Shown: positions 9,124 to 17,925 of the stretch, piece by piece
How positions within the stretch are numbered: position 1 is the first letter of the stretch
Layout of the letters: each line of letters opens with the position of its first letter
NCBI GenBank assembly: GCA_963803545.1
Contig: CAWDMX010000004.1
Location: forward strand, 124,001 to 188,000
Origin: Legionella_C sp963803545
GTDB lineage: Bacteria > Pseudomonadota > Gammaproteobacteria > Legionellales > Legionellaceae
Direction: 5' to 3'
DNA: 64,000 nucleotides
Notes under the pieces: generated by a model
Seen by the model: only the letters and a program-made list of their open reading frames with translations
The model's database searches: none
Told to the model about the DNA's origin: nothing
Position numbers and translations under genes: made by a program

Positions 9124-12100
9124 GTGGATAATCGACGACTGAAACTACGCACGATGGGATGGTTGCTAGCATTACTAGCCCCGTCTATTTTCACCAATGC
9201 AGCTCCAAGCTTAAATATTTCACAAACGCCTTTAACAGTTGTAATTCCAAATAGACCCGAGGTATTGATAGCTATAGGGAACTCGGAGTCGATGGATGGA
9301 ACATTAAGTGGGGCAATAATGACGGGTTCGGGTATTTTGCCGAGCTCGAGCGCCTCTTTATACAACTCAAGTTCGCCAACAACTTACCTGGTTCCCTCAG
9401 GATTTACACCGCCGATACAAGGCGCGTTCTTGGGTTTAGCGCCTTACACGGTAAGTAGAAATAACATACTGTATGATAACAGCGCCAGTCGCTTGAATGT
9501 TGCTAAAGCAGGGGTGCAGGCAATCATTGAAAACTATCTCGCAACGACTGATTTTGCGCTTGAAATCTATACGACAAATACCACGGTCTATGATACCTGG
9601 GTGTATTATTTGTCACCTCCCTCGGGAGCGTTTACCTTTACCAATATCCCAATATTAGGCGGGCGTTACGTAACCAATCCCTGCTTTAATTATTTTTTTG
9701 CTACATCCACTGTTCGCAGCAATTGCGCCTCGCTTGCCAGTCAGTATGGGTCTATCAATTTATCCAGCAATCAGTTTATGGGCATTAGTGCATCAAGTGA
9801 CGACCCGGATATTAACGATGTTTTGTACACAAACTTTAATATCCCCGCGGTTTTTATAACGTACAATGGACCAAACCCGTCTTCTCCCTACCCCCCGAGC
9901 TTTAGTCTCGCCAATTATAATAACGCGTCCATTTCCCTATCTTATCGCAATACCTTGCCCAGCATTGGTGCTTTTGCAACCAGCCCCACAAATGCAGGAT
10001 ACGTTCCATTTACCCCGCAAGTTATGTATGTTCAACGAGGGTTCGGTTACGGTGGCGCTCAATCGGCCACCAGCGGTTCAATACTTGTCCCGATGACCGC
10101 TTTAAGTGTTAATCCTAGCACCACGGTATTGAATAATACTAAGGCGCTGTTTACTCCTTTTTTGAATCCTGAAACGAATCAAAAGAATACACCTGAGATT
10201 GAGGCTGCAGCAGGACAATCACCAATTGCAGGATTATTGACGCGTGCTTTAAGTTATTTATCCGGATTAGCCGATAGCGGAGGGTGTCCTTCTAAAAAAT
10301 ACATTGTACTTATTTCCGACGGCCTCCCCACGCAGGCCTTGAATGGAACTTTATGGCCGCCCTTAGGGAGCGCTGCAGCTATTGGTTACAACATGACGGC
10401 TAGCTTTAACGCGGATGGTTCATTAAATAGTACCAACGATGTAGCTTTGTCCGATGCGATTACTGTTTTAACCAGTTTAAAACAAGCCGGCATCAAAACT
10501 TTTATTATTGGCTTAGGGGCAGGGGTTACTCCAAGTGTTAATAGTCAAGCGGCTAAAACCCTTACTGCTATGGCCGTAGCCGGTGGTACGACTGCCTATT
10601 ATCCTGCGACAAGCCCAGAGGATTTGGTGGATGATTTAACGGCAATTTTAATATCGGTACAAAATAGTTCATTATCTACAACAGCTGCAGCAGTAAGTTC
10701 GCAACAGCTGCAAGCCGGGCCTGTGGAGTATCAGGCTAGTTTTACCTCCAGTGATTCTCCCTATCAAGATTGGACTGGAAATTTAGTCGCGACCTCATTG
10801 GATATAAGCTCAGGCCTGCCTACGGGAAGCGATTTATGGTCGGCTCAGTCTTTACTAGACAGTCGGGTTTCCGGAACAGGGTGGCTCAACAATCGTGTTA
10901 TGGCTACATGGAATCCGACTCTACAAAGCGGCGCGGGGCAGGGTGTACCTTTCACCTGGACGAGTTTGAGTACGGCTCAGAAACTGCAATTGCAACCTAC
11001 AGATCTATTCGGTACATTACGTCTGCAGTATCTACGCGGTAATACTGCAATGGAAAGAAGGCAGGGTGGGTTGTTTCGAAATCGGTCTCATATTTTAGGC
11101 GATATTGTTGACAGTCAAACTTTATATGTAGGTGCTCCCAACGGCCCTTACTATTATAATTCCAGCTACAACAGTTTTATCGCCAATCAAGCCACTCGTT
11201 CACCTACGCTGTATGTAGGCGCTAACGATGGATTGTTGCATGCTTTTAGCGCCGAAACGGGCGCGGAACGGTTTGCTTTTATCCCCAATGGTGTTTTTGG
11301 CAATCTTGCTAATTTAACGTCAACGTCCTATAACCAGAACCACTTGTTTTTCGTGAATGGCTCGCCTCAGGCAGGGGATGTGCAGTTTAGCAATGGCTCT
11401 TGGCATACCTTGTTAGTCGGTGGAGAAAACGGCGGCGGTAAATCTATTTATGCTCTGGATATCACCAATCCTAACATGACCAGTGAATCGGATTTAGCGG
11501 CAGCAGTATTGTGGGAATATATGGAAAATGATCTAGGCTTAACCTACAGCTCCCCTCAAATTGGTCCTATTAATCCGGGTAGTACCTCAATACAATCTTT
11601 TGCGGTTTTTTTTGGTAACGGGTATAACAGCACGAACAATAAATCCGTTTTCTACGCTTTAAATGCCCAAACCGGGGCTTTAATTCGCAAAATAGATTTA
11701 TGTGCGGCGGTCTCTGGTGCCTGCAATGCGAACCTACCCCAGGGTCTTTCAACGGTCGCCTTGGGCAATAAAAATGGCGTTCAAGGCCAAGCTATTACCG
11801 ATGTATACGCGGGTGATTTGCAAGGCAACTTGTGGGCTATTGATGTTTCAAGCTCCAATGCCGCTCAGTGGAGCGCGCGCGTGCTTTTCAGAGCCCGTGA
11901 TAGTTCAGGTAATATACAATCTATCACTACAGAACCGGTGTTATCATTGCATCCCTTATACCCGCGATTGCAAGGATTGGTTGCTATGTTTGGTACCGGG
12001 CAGCTCCTTACCGTTGCTGATTTAAACACGACGCAAACGCAAACGGTGTATGGTGTTTGGGATAAAATTGGTTCGAGCACTACCTACACGCGCTCGAACC

Positions 12101-12606
12101 TACAACCCCAATATTTAAGTCTAATTACCGTTGCGACCTCAGGCTTTCTTCGCGATATATTGACAAATACCAATTACGCAGTGAACTGGGGTAATAATGC
12201 TGGTTGGTACGATGATTTAATTATTAGCGGTCAGCGCGTTGTAACCGAACCGCAGTTGCTTAGTGGTTCTTTTTTGACAACGCTTATTACTCCTCCTAAC
12301 CCATCGGTATGTGACGGTACGTTTAGTTCGATGTTATTAGAATTAAATTACCAAACGGGAGGTGCTTTTTATCGGCCGCAATTAGATATTAATGGTGATG
12401 GTCTGATAAACGAAGCCGATAAATACAATGGAGCTTATGCGGTTGGTGTTGGGCTGCTACCAGGCTACGCCAGTACCCCGACCATCTTAGGCCCAGATAG
12501 GAATAATAACATGATAAAACTCTTTACCCACGCAAGCGGTCAAAATAATGCGGTTATTAACCCGAATAACAATCCTAAAATGAGTTCGTGGTGGCAAATA
12601 CAGTAA
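9124..12606 (+). CDS. pilY1: Type IV pilus tip adhesin / biogenesis factor PilY1
   Basis: About 1160 residues. I prefer GTG at 9124, six bases after AGAAGGA; an in-frame ATG at 9106 lies upstream of that ribosome site. A signal peptide ends near NAAPS. The N-terminal half is a von Willebrand A-like domain, but the metal site reads GNSESM instead of DxSxS, so the first Asp is missing. The C-terminal half is the PilC/PilY1 beta-propeller, with GDIVDSQTLYVGAPN and a calcium-loop sequence DINGDGLINEAD near residues 1088-1099. PilY1 controls pilus extension/retraction and surface attachment. Confidence 0.92.
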   Translation: MDNRRLKLRTMGWLLALLAPSIFTNAAPSLNISQTPLTVVIPNRPEVLIAIGNSESMDGTLSGAIMTGSGILPSSSASLYNSSSPTTYLVPSGFTPPIQGAFLGLAPYTVSRNNILYDNSASRLNVAKAGVQAIIENYLATTDFALEIYTTNTTVYDTWVYYLSPPSGAFTFTNIPILGGRYVTNPCFNYFFATSTVRSNCASLASQYGSINLSSNQFMGISASSDDPDINDVLYTNFNIPAVFITYNGPNPSSPYPPSFSLANYNNASISLSYRNTLPSIGAFATSPTNAGYVPFTPQVMYVQRGFGYGGAQSATSGSILVPMTALSVNPSTTVLNNTKALFTPFLNPETNQKNTPEIEAAAGQSPIAGLLTRALSYLSGLADSGGCPSKKYIVLISDGLPTQALNGTLWPPLGSAAAIGYNMTASFNADGSLNSTNDVALSDAITVLTSLKQAGIKTFIIGLGAGVTPSVNSQAAKTLTAMAVAGGTTAYYPATSPEDLVDDLTAILISVQNSSLSTTAAAVSSQQLQAGPVEYQASFTSSDSPYQDWTGNLVATSLDISSGLPTGSDLWSAQSLLDSRVSGTGWLNNRVMATWNPTLQSGAGQGVPFTWTSLSTAQKLQLQPTDLFGTLRLQYLRGNTAMERRQGGLFRNRSHILGDIVDSQTLYVGAPNGPYYYNSSYNSFIANQATRSPTLYVGANDGLLHAFSAETGAERFAFIPNGVFGNLANLTSTSYNQNHLFFVNGSPQAGDVQFSNGSWHTLLVGGENGGGKSIYALDITNPNMTSESDLAAAVLWEYMENDLGLTYSSPQIGPINPGSTSIQSFAVFFGNGYNSTNNKSVFYALNAQTGALIRKIDLCAAVSGACNANLPQGLSTVALGNKNGVQGQAITDVYAGDLQGNLWAIDVSSSNAAQWSARVLFRARDSSGNIQSITTEPVLSLHPLYPRLQGLVAMFGTGQLLTVADLNTTQTQTVYGVWDKIGSSTTYTRSNLQPQYLSLITVATSGFLRDILTNTNYAVNWGNNAGWYDDLIISGQRVVTEPQLLSGSFLTTLITPPNPSVCDGTFSSMLLELNYQTGGAFYRPQLDINGDGLINEADKYNGAYAVGVGLLPGYASTPTILGPDRNNNMIKLFTHASGQNNAVINPNNNPKMSSWWQIQ

Positions 12607-12661
12607 GAGCTATGAATAAGCTGTGTTTTAAAAAAAATAAATTAGGGCAGGTAGAATAGGT

Positions 12662-13096
12662 ATGAATAATTTAATGACAAAGTATCGGTTGGCTCGGGGT
12701 TTTAGTCTAATTGAGCTGATGATAGCTTTAGCGGTGGTGGCACTATTAGTAGGTATTGCTTTTCCATCGTATAAAAACTACATATTACGCTCGCATCGAC
12801 CCGATGCGATTGCCGCACTTGCCCAAGATCAAGCAATACTTGAGCGCTGTTATGCGCAAAATTTCGCCTACAATACTGCTTGTGCGAGCCTCCCGGCTTT
12901 TCCGCATAACTCAAGCCAATCCTATTACAGTATAGCGTTGACCAACTTGAGTGCGACCACTTACACCTTGGTTGCCTCAGCAATTGGTAAACAAACAGCC
13001 GACACAAACTGTACCTCAATTAGGGTTGATCAAGCGAATCAAAAAACGGCTAGTGATAGCTCCGGCACGTCCCAGGCTAGTTGCTGGAGCATGTAA
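12662..13096 (+). CDS. pilE: Type IV minor pilin PilE
   Basis: A 144-residue prepilin with leader MNNLMTKYRLARG and mature start FSLIELMIALAVVALLVGIA; Glu5 is present. The segment YKNYILRSHRPDAIAALAQDQAILERCYAQ is the conserved PilE helix, followed by a disulphide-type Cys pair (ERCYAQ / NTACAS). It closes the minor pilin operon 55 bp after pilY1 and ends 2 bp before the convergent adenosine deaminase gene. The small size and position argue against it being the major pilin. Confidence 0.88.
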   Translation: MNNLMTKYRLARGFSLIELMIALAVVALLVGIAFPSYKNYILRSHRPDAIAALAQDQAILERCYAQNFAYNTACASLPAFPHNSSQSYYSIALTNLSATTYTLVASAIGKQTADTNCTSIRVDQANQKTASDSSGTSQASCWSM

Positions 13097-13098
13097 GT

Positions 13099-14088
13099 TT
13101 AAGTCGCGCAATCCTGACTCATTTTATGCAACTTGAGCTTGGTTTTAGAGTCAACAAAGGCCGCATCAATTGCCATCGTGGTGAATGCCAGCATTTGTTT
13201 GTTGCTGTAATTATAAAATTGTTGAACCCGACTGTATTCTTCTTCAAGACTGGTTTTGAAGAAGGGCGGATCGTCGGAGTTAAGGCTTAATTTAATTCCC
13301 GCTGCCTGCAATTTATTAAGCGGATGATGCGCTAAGCTCGGAAACAATCCCAAGGCAATATTGCTTGATGGGCAGACTTCTAAAGCAATATCACAATCAA
13401 TCAAGCGCTGCATGGTTTCTGGCGAATGAACTGCCATAACCCCATGGCCGATACGTTTAATAGCCAAACAATCCATCGCTTCCTGCATCCCACTCGCCGA
13501 ATCAAACTCACCAGCGTGTACCGTTCCTAAAAGTCCTCCCGCATTGGCAATTGCGTAGGCGTTTTTAAACAATCGAGGTGGAAAGTTGTATTCGTCTCCG
13601 CCCAAGCCAAATCCAACAATACAGGAGACTTTTTCTTTGAGCGCTTGACGGGCTACTTTTTCAGCCGCTGCCGCTCCAAAATGACGCACAGCCGTAATGA
13701 TAACTCGGCCTAAAATTTGGTGATCCCTCTCTGCGTCATCAATAGCCTGTTGTATTGCTTGCAAATGGTTATGGGAACAAATACCACTGGACTGCTCGGC
13801 GTGATCGGGGGAATACATCATTTCTACATAAATAGCACCGTTTAAAGCACGAGCGCGCAAATAGTCGTAAGTGATATCGTAGTAATCAATGGGCTGTTTA
13901 ATAACCGCAGCAACGCTGTCATAGGCTTTTAAAAAATCTAAAAAATCATCGTAATTATAGCTGGTGTTGTCGTCACTTATTAGGCCATCAGGAAGGGTTA
14001 TCCGATTACGAAGCGCAATTTTTTTAGCTAAGTAGGGTGGAATTGTACCTTCTAAATGCACGTGCAATTCAGCTTTTTTGATAGTCAT
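13099..14088 (-). CDS. add: Adenosine deaminase family protein
   Basis: A 329-residue metal-dependent amidohydrolase. Motifs: HVHLEGT near residue 9 (two His metal ligands), HAGE near residue 200 (His ligand and catalytic Glu), and SLNSDDPPFF near residue 275 (Asp ligand). It deaminates adenosine to inosine in purine salvage. The family also contains adenine and aminodeoxyfutalosine deaminases, and substrate cannot be fixed from motifs alone. It is convergent with pilE (2-bp gap) and divergent from the 61-residue ORF. Confidence 0.85.
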   Translation of the reverse strand: MTIKKAELHVHLEGTIPPYLAKKIALRNRITLPDGLISDDNTSYNYDDFLDFLKAYDSVAAVIKQPIDYYDITYDYLRARALNGAIYVEMMYSPDHAEQSSGICSHNHLQAIQQAIDDAERDHQILGRVIITAVRHFGAAAAEKVARQALKEKVSCIVGFGLGGDEYNFPPRLFKNAYAIANAGGLLGTVHAGEFDSASGMQEAMDCLAIKRIGHGVMAVHSPETMQRLIDCDIALEVCPSSNIALGLFPSLAHHPLNKLQAAGIKLSLNSDDPPFFKTSLEEEYSRVQQFYNYSNKQMLAFTTMAIDAAFVDSKTKLKLHKMSQDCAT

Positions 14089-14178
14089 GAGTCCGTCCTT
14101 TTTTTTGGAAAGTGCATAGTAACTTAACTTAAAAAAAGTTAAAATGATTAATTTTATGGTCTAAAAAAGGTATTTAAA

Positions 14179-14364
14179 GTGAGCCAACACGATATTGATA
14201 AAGCTTATATTAGCTCTTGCGATTATTTTTTGCATGATTTTGATAAACAAAACACCCAAACCGACTCGCAACTGAAAGAAATTTTAAAGCACCAACGCAT
14301 AGCATTACTGCGCGACAATGCTGCACAAGTAACCGATATTGAACCGATATGGGAAGGTTTTTAA
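14179..14364 (+). CDS. Small conserved-looking hypothetical protein (61 aa)
   Basis: A 61-residue acidic, cytosolic-looking protein starting at GTG 14179, with AAAGGT upstream. There is no signal peptide or membrane segment. It contains a helical charged segment (DSQLKEILKHQRIALLRDNAAQ) and ends VTDIEPIWEGF. I do not recognise the family. It lies in the 270-bp gap between the divergent adenosine deaminase gene and the convergent phosphate transporter gene, overlapping the latter's stop by 4 bp. Open frame, ribosome site and protein-like composition support a real gene; function is unknown. Confidence 0.55.
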   Translation: MSQHDIDKAYISSCDYFLHDFDKQNTQTDSQLKEILKHQRIALLRDNAAQVTDIEPIWEGF

Positions 14365-15611
14365 ATAAGGATGTGGACTATTTTATAGGTTAAAATAGTC
14401 AGTACTGAGGCTGCTGGCAGTGTCAAAATCCAGGACATAAAAATATTTCGAATTACAGTAAGATTCAATGCGCCAATACCGCGAGCAAGTCCCACCCCCA
14501 GAACTCCACCCACTAAGGTTTGTGTAGCAGATACCGGGATTCCGGTGCTTGTTGCAACAACAACCGTAGCGGCCGCGGCTAGCGTAGCTGCAAAGGCGCG
14601 GCTTGGTGTTAACGCGGTAATGGAACTTCCAACAGTCTGAATTACTTTCCGTCCATACATGAGTAATCCAGTAAGCACACCGACGCATCCTAATAAAACT
14701 ATCCACACGGGGTAATTTTCGGCACCCAACGGTGCCGCCGGTGTGGTAATTAAACTGTAAATAATTGACAGAGGCCCAACCGCAAGCGCTACATCATTGG
14801 AACCATGGGCAAATACCATGGCACAGGCTGTCATTGCCATTAAAACAGCAAAGTATTTTTCAACGTGTAAAAAACGTTCGCGCCGACGCATTGTTGCAAC
14901 TTCTGGAATGCGGGCAATAAAAAATAATCCGAGAGCGGTGATAATAATGCTGGTACCAAAGGTGATTACTAAATTTTGTTGCAGACTTAACTTAATTTCA
15001 AAATGGTGTAAACCTTTAAAAACAGTAATAAAAGACAGCATCATACCTACGAGGAATAAATAAACAGGAATATACTGTTTAGCTTTTTCTAAAGGATCGC
15101 TTTTGACAAAAATAGTTTGTTGAATACTGATAAATAAAAAATAAGCGGTAACTCCTGAAATGAGTGGCGAGGTAATCCAACCGATTGCAATATGGGAAAC
15201 TTGACTCCAATGAATCGCATTAGGCCCTAAAACAATGCTTCCAAAACCCACAATCGAGCCAACCAAAGCGTTAGTAATAGAAACCGGAAGCCCTAAATAG
15301 CTTGCTAAATTCATCCAAATTGAACAGGCGATAAGTACGGAAAGCATGCCCTCAATGAGTACTAATGGTTGTTGTGTTAACTGGCTGTTGTCAATTATAC
15401 CGTCGCGAATGGTTTCTGTGACGCCACTTCCACCTAAAAACGCGCCAGCAAACTCGAAAATCACCGCAATGATCATTGCTTGTTTAACCGTAACTGCTTT
15501 GGAGCCCATTGTGGTGCTCATAACATTGGCTAAATCATTAGCTCCAACGCCCCACGTCATAAATAAACATAAAGCAATTGCAAACAGCAAAAGAAAGTTA
15601 GAATAATCCAT
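14361..15611 (-). CDS. pit: Inorganic phosphate transporter, PiT family
   Basis: About 416 residues, highly hydrophobic, with some ten membrane segments. Both PiT signature repeats are visible: WGVGANDLANVMSTTMGSKA near the N-terminus and FAHGSNDVALAVGPLS near residue 270. It takes up phosphate with a cation. ATG at 15611 is preferred because AGGTGA lies 9 bases upstream; ATG at 15620 would sit directly on that site. The gene follows its PhoU-like partner with no gap, the usual pit/DUF47 pairing. Confidence 0.92.
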   Translation of the reverse strand: MDYSNFLLLFAIALCLFMTWGVGANDLANVMSTTMGSKAVTVKQAMIIAVIFEFAGAFLGGSGVTETIRDGIIDNSQLTQQPLVLIEGMLSVLIACSIWMNLASYLGLPVSITNALVGSIVGFGSIVLGPNAIHWSQVSHIAIGWITSPLISGVTAYFLFISIQQTIFVKSDPLEKAKQYIPVYLFLVGMMLSFITVFKGLHHFEIKLSLQQNLVITFGTSIIITALGLFFIARIPEVATMRRRERFLHVEKYFAVLMAMTACAMVFAHGSNDVALAVGPLSIIYSLITTPAAPLGAENYPVWIVLLGCVGVLTGLLMYGRKVIQTVGSSITALTPSRAFAATLAAAATVVVATSTGIPVSATQTLVGGVLGVGLARGIGALNLTVIRNIFMSWILTLPAASVLTILTYKIVHILI

Positions 15612-15620
15612 CGAATACAT

Positions 15621-16292
15621 TCACCTGGCAATTAGTATTTGCAAACGTCCACCCACCGTTTGGGCGTGGTCTGCTAAGTCACCAATCCATTGTACAAGCT
15701 TGTATAGAAAAACTACTTCAATAGGAGGAAGTTCCTTTTCCAATTGAATAATGCAGGTTTGTATAGCGGACAGCTGTTTGTCGCAATCCTGCTCTATTTT
15801 ATCCAAGGTCATAATCATTTCCTCAACAATATTAACCTCACTGCCTCGGAATCCACTCTCCAATAACTCATCCAATTCATTAATAGCCTTACAAGCTTGG
15901 TTGGAGGCATCAATTGAGCGATTTAAAAAAGGTAAAATAAGCTCGGCTAATTGGGCAGGAATACGCATTTTCCTACCGGTAACTAATAAAGCGATGTCTT
16001 CGGCTTTGTTAGCAATTTTATCTTGGGCACTTAAGGTTTCCAAAAGATCCGTCCGCGCTACTGGTAAAAAAAGACCAGAGGGCAAGTTTAAACGCATTTC
16101 GCGTTTAATACTATCGGCCTTTTCCTCAAATTGTATAATCTTAATTTTTATTTCTTCGGCTTTTTCCCAGTCTTCTGCAAGAGCGGCAACCAAAAATGGG
16201 TAGAGTTGTTTTGCGCATTGATGTGCTTTGCGCATGTGTTGCTCTAAAGGCCTAATTGGCGATGGAGCGAACATATTAAAAATACTTCCCAT
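15621..16292 (-). CDS. PhoU-like regulator of PiT transporter (DUF47/TIGR00153 family)
   Basis: A 223-residue, all-helical cytosolic protein starting MGSIFNMFAPSPIRPLEQHM. The repeated helical pattern (EEKADSIKREMRLNLPSGLFLPVARTDLLE) is the DUF47 hallmark: a PhoU-like bundle with acidic metal-binding residues. Proteins of this family are encoded beside low-affinity phosphate transporters and are thought to modulate them. The stop codon abuts the pit start region. The start is divergent from enolase, leaving about 77 bp for both promoters. Confidence 0.88.
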   Translation of the reverse strand: MGSIFNMFAPSPIRPLEQHMRKAHQCAKQLYPFLVAALAEDWEKAEEIKIKIIQFEEKADSIKREMRLNLPSGLFLPVARTDLLETLSAQDKIANKAEDIALLVTGRKMRIPAQLAELILPFLNRSIDASNQACKAINELDELLESGFRGSEVNIVEEMIMTLDKIEQDCDKQLSAIQTCIIQLEKELPPIEVVFLYKLVQWIGDLADHAQTVGGRLQILIAR

Positions 16293-16369
16293 AGATGATG
16301 CCCTAATTTGTTTTGACGATTATATATCTTTCGCTTATTCTCTCCCAATCTTACTACATGGTTACTGTT

Positions 16370-17638
16370 ATGAACATCTCTTCAATCAAAGCGCGTGAAA
16401 TTTTAGACTCTCGAGGCAATCCTACAATAGAAACCGACGTGGTTTTGACGACAGGCGAGCTTGGCCGCGCAAGTGTGCCTTCAGGGGCTTCGACCGGTAG
16501 CCGGGAAGCTCATGAATTGCGCGACAATAATCCGGGTCGCTTTGCAGGAAAAGGAGTTATTTCAGCAGTTAATAATATCAATCATGAAATTGCCGCCGCT
16601 CTGTTGGGAGCGGATGTTAGCAACCAAGAGGATATAGACAGCCGTTTATGCAATTTGGATGGAACTCCAAACAAATCACGACTTGGTGCTAACGCCATAC
16701 TATCCGTATCGTTAGCGGCTGCACGCGCTTACAGTGCGTACTCTAAAATGCCGTTATACCTGGCGCTAAACCAAGGTGAGGCAATGTGCATGCCTGTTCC
16801 TATGATGAATATCCTAAATGGTGGCGCGCATGCTGACAACAATGTTGATATTCAAGAGTTTATGATTATGCCAATTGGCGCAGCCAATTTCACCGAAGCA
16901 TTGCAAATGGGAGCGGAAGTTTTTCATGTGCTTAAAAAACTTCTGAAAACGAAGGGATTAAATACAGCTGTGGGCGATGAAGGAGGATTTGCGCCCAACT
17001 TATCTTCTAACCAACAAGCATTGGATATGTTGACGCAAGCAATTGATACGGCCGGTTTTTCATTAGGCCGTGATATTGTGTTTGCTTTAGATGTTGCTGC
17101 ATCGGAACTGTATAAAGATGGGGTTTATTATTTGCATTCAGAAAGCAGACAATTTACTAGTCAACAACTTATTGAATACTACCGTCATCTTCTACACCAT
17201 TACCCCATTGTGAGCATTGAAGATGGCTTGGATGAGCGTGACTGGAACGGTTGGCGTGATTTAACAGAGGCGCTTGGTGGGCGCTGTCAATTAGTTGGTG
17301 ATGATTTATTTGTAACCAATTCTGCAATTTTACAATTAGGGATTGAGCAACATATTGCAAATTCAATTCTAATTAAGCCGAATCAAATAGGTACTTTAAC
17401 CGAAACTCGTAATACCATGCGGTTAGCGGCTGAGCATAATTATCGTTGCGTTATGTCGCATCGATCAGGAGAAACAGAGGACAGTTTTATTGCAGACCTA
17501 GCCGTGGCAACGGGTTGCGGACAAATAAAAACAGGCTCACTTTGTCGAACAGATAGAACCGCTAAATACAATCAATTGCTGCGCATACAAGAAAATTCAA
17601 TGTTGTATTATGCGGGTCAGAGCGCTTTAAACTTATAG
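16370..17638 (+). CDS. eno: Enolase
   Basis: A 422-residue glycolytic enzyme converting 2-phosphoglycerate to phosphoenolpyruvate; it is also a degradosome component in Gammaproteobacteria. I chose ATG at 16370, because the product then starts MNISSIKAREILDSRGNPTIE as in other enolases; the open frame extends 19 codons further upstream. Key residues: the SGASTGSREA loop, VGDEGGFAPN (catalytic Glu), the metal ligands in VFALDVAASE, SIEDGLDE and LVGDDLFVTN, the catalytic Lys in ILIKPNQIGT, and SHRSGETED. It is followed 9 bp later by ftsB, a common pairing. Confidence 0.97.
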   Translation: MNISSIKAREILDSRGNPTIETDVVLTTGELGRASVPSGASTGSREAHELRDNNPGRFAGKGVISAVNNINHEIAAALLGADVSNQEDIDSRLCNLDGTPNKSRLGANAILSVSLAAARAYSAYSKMPLYLALNQGEAMCMPVPMMNILNGGAHADNNVDIQEFMIMPIGAANFTEALQMGAEVFHVLKKLLKTKGLNTAVGDEGGFAPNLSSNQQALDMLTQAIDTAGFSLGRDIVFALDVAASELYKDGVYYLHSESRQFTSQQLIEYYRHLLHHYPIVSIEDGLDERDWNGWRDLTEALGGRCQLVGDDLFVTNSAILQLGIEQHIANSILIKPNQIGTLTETRNTMRLAAEHNYRCVMSHRSGETEDSFIADLAVATGCGQIKTGSLCRTDRTAKYNQLLRIQENSMLYYAGQSALNL

Positions 17639-17647
17639 GATTAATTA

Positions 17648-17917
17648 ATGAAGATGATAGGAGCTATGTTATTGGTAATCTTGGTTGGTCTCCAATATAA
17701 GCTATGGTGGGGTGATGAGGGGCTTTTGCAGCGGCGCAATTTAGAAAATAAATTAGCGCTAAAAAAAATTGAAAACGAGCGTTTAGCCGCGCGTAACCAT
17801 GCTTTAGAGGCGGATATAATTGAACTTAAGCAAGGTGATCAAGCTTTGGAAGAGCAAGCACGCTTTGAATTAGGCATGGTCAAAGAAAATGAAACCTACT
17901 ACCAGTTTGCTCAGTAG
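17648..17917 (+). CDS. ftsB: Cell division protein FtsB
   Basis: An 89-residue bitopic membrane protein: one N-terminal membrane segment (GAMLLVILVGLQYKLWW), then a coiled coil (RRNLENKLALKKIENERLAARN) and the conserved ALEEQARFELGMVKENETYYQ motif. FtsB joins FtsL and FtsQ in the divisome. The gene follows eno by 9 bp, as in many Gammaproteobacteria. The downstream gene is convergent, with an 8-bp gap. Confidence 0.95.
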   Translation: MKMIGAMLLVILVGLQYKLWWGDEGLLQRRNLENKLALKKIENERLAARNHALEADIIELKQGDQALEEQARFELGMVKENETYYQFAQ

Positions 17918-17925
17918 TTTCGCAA

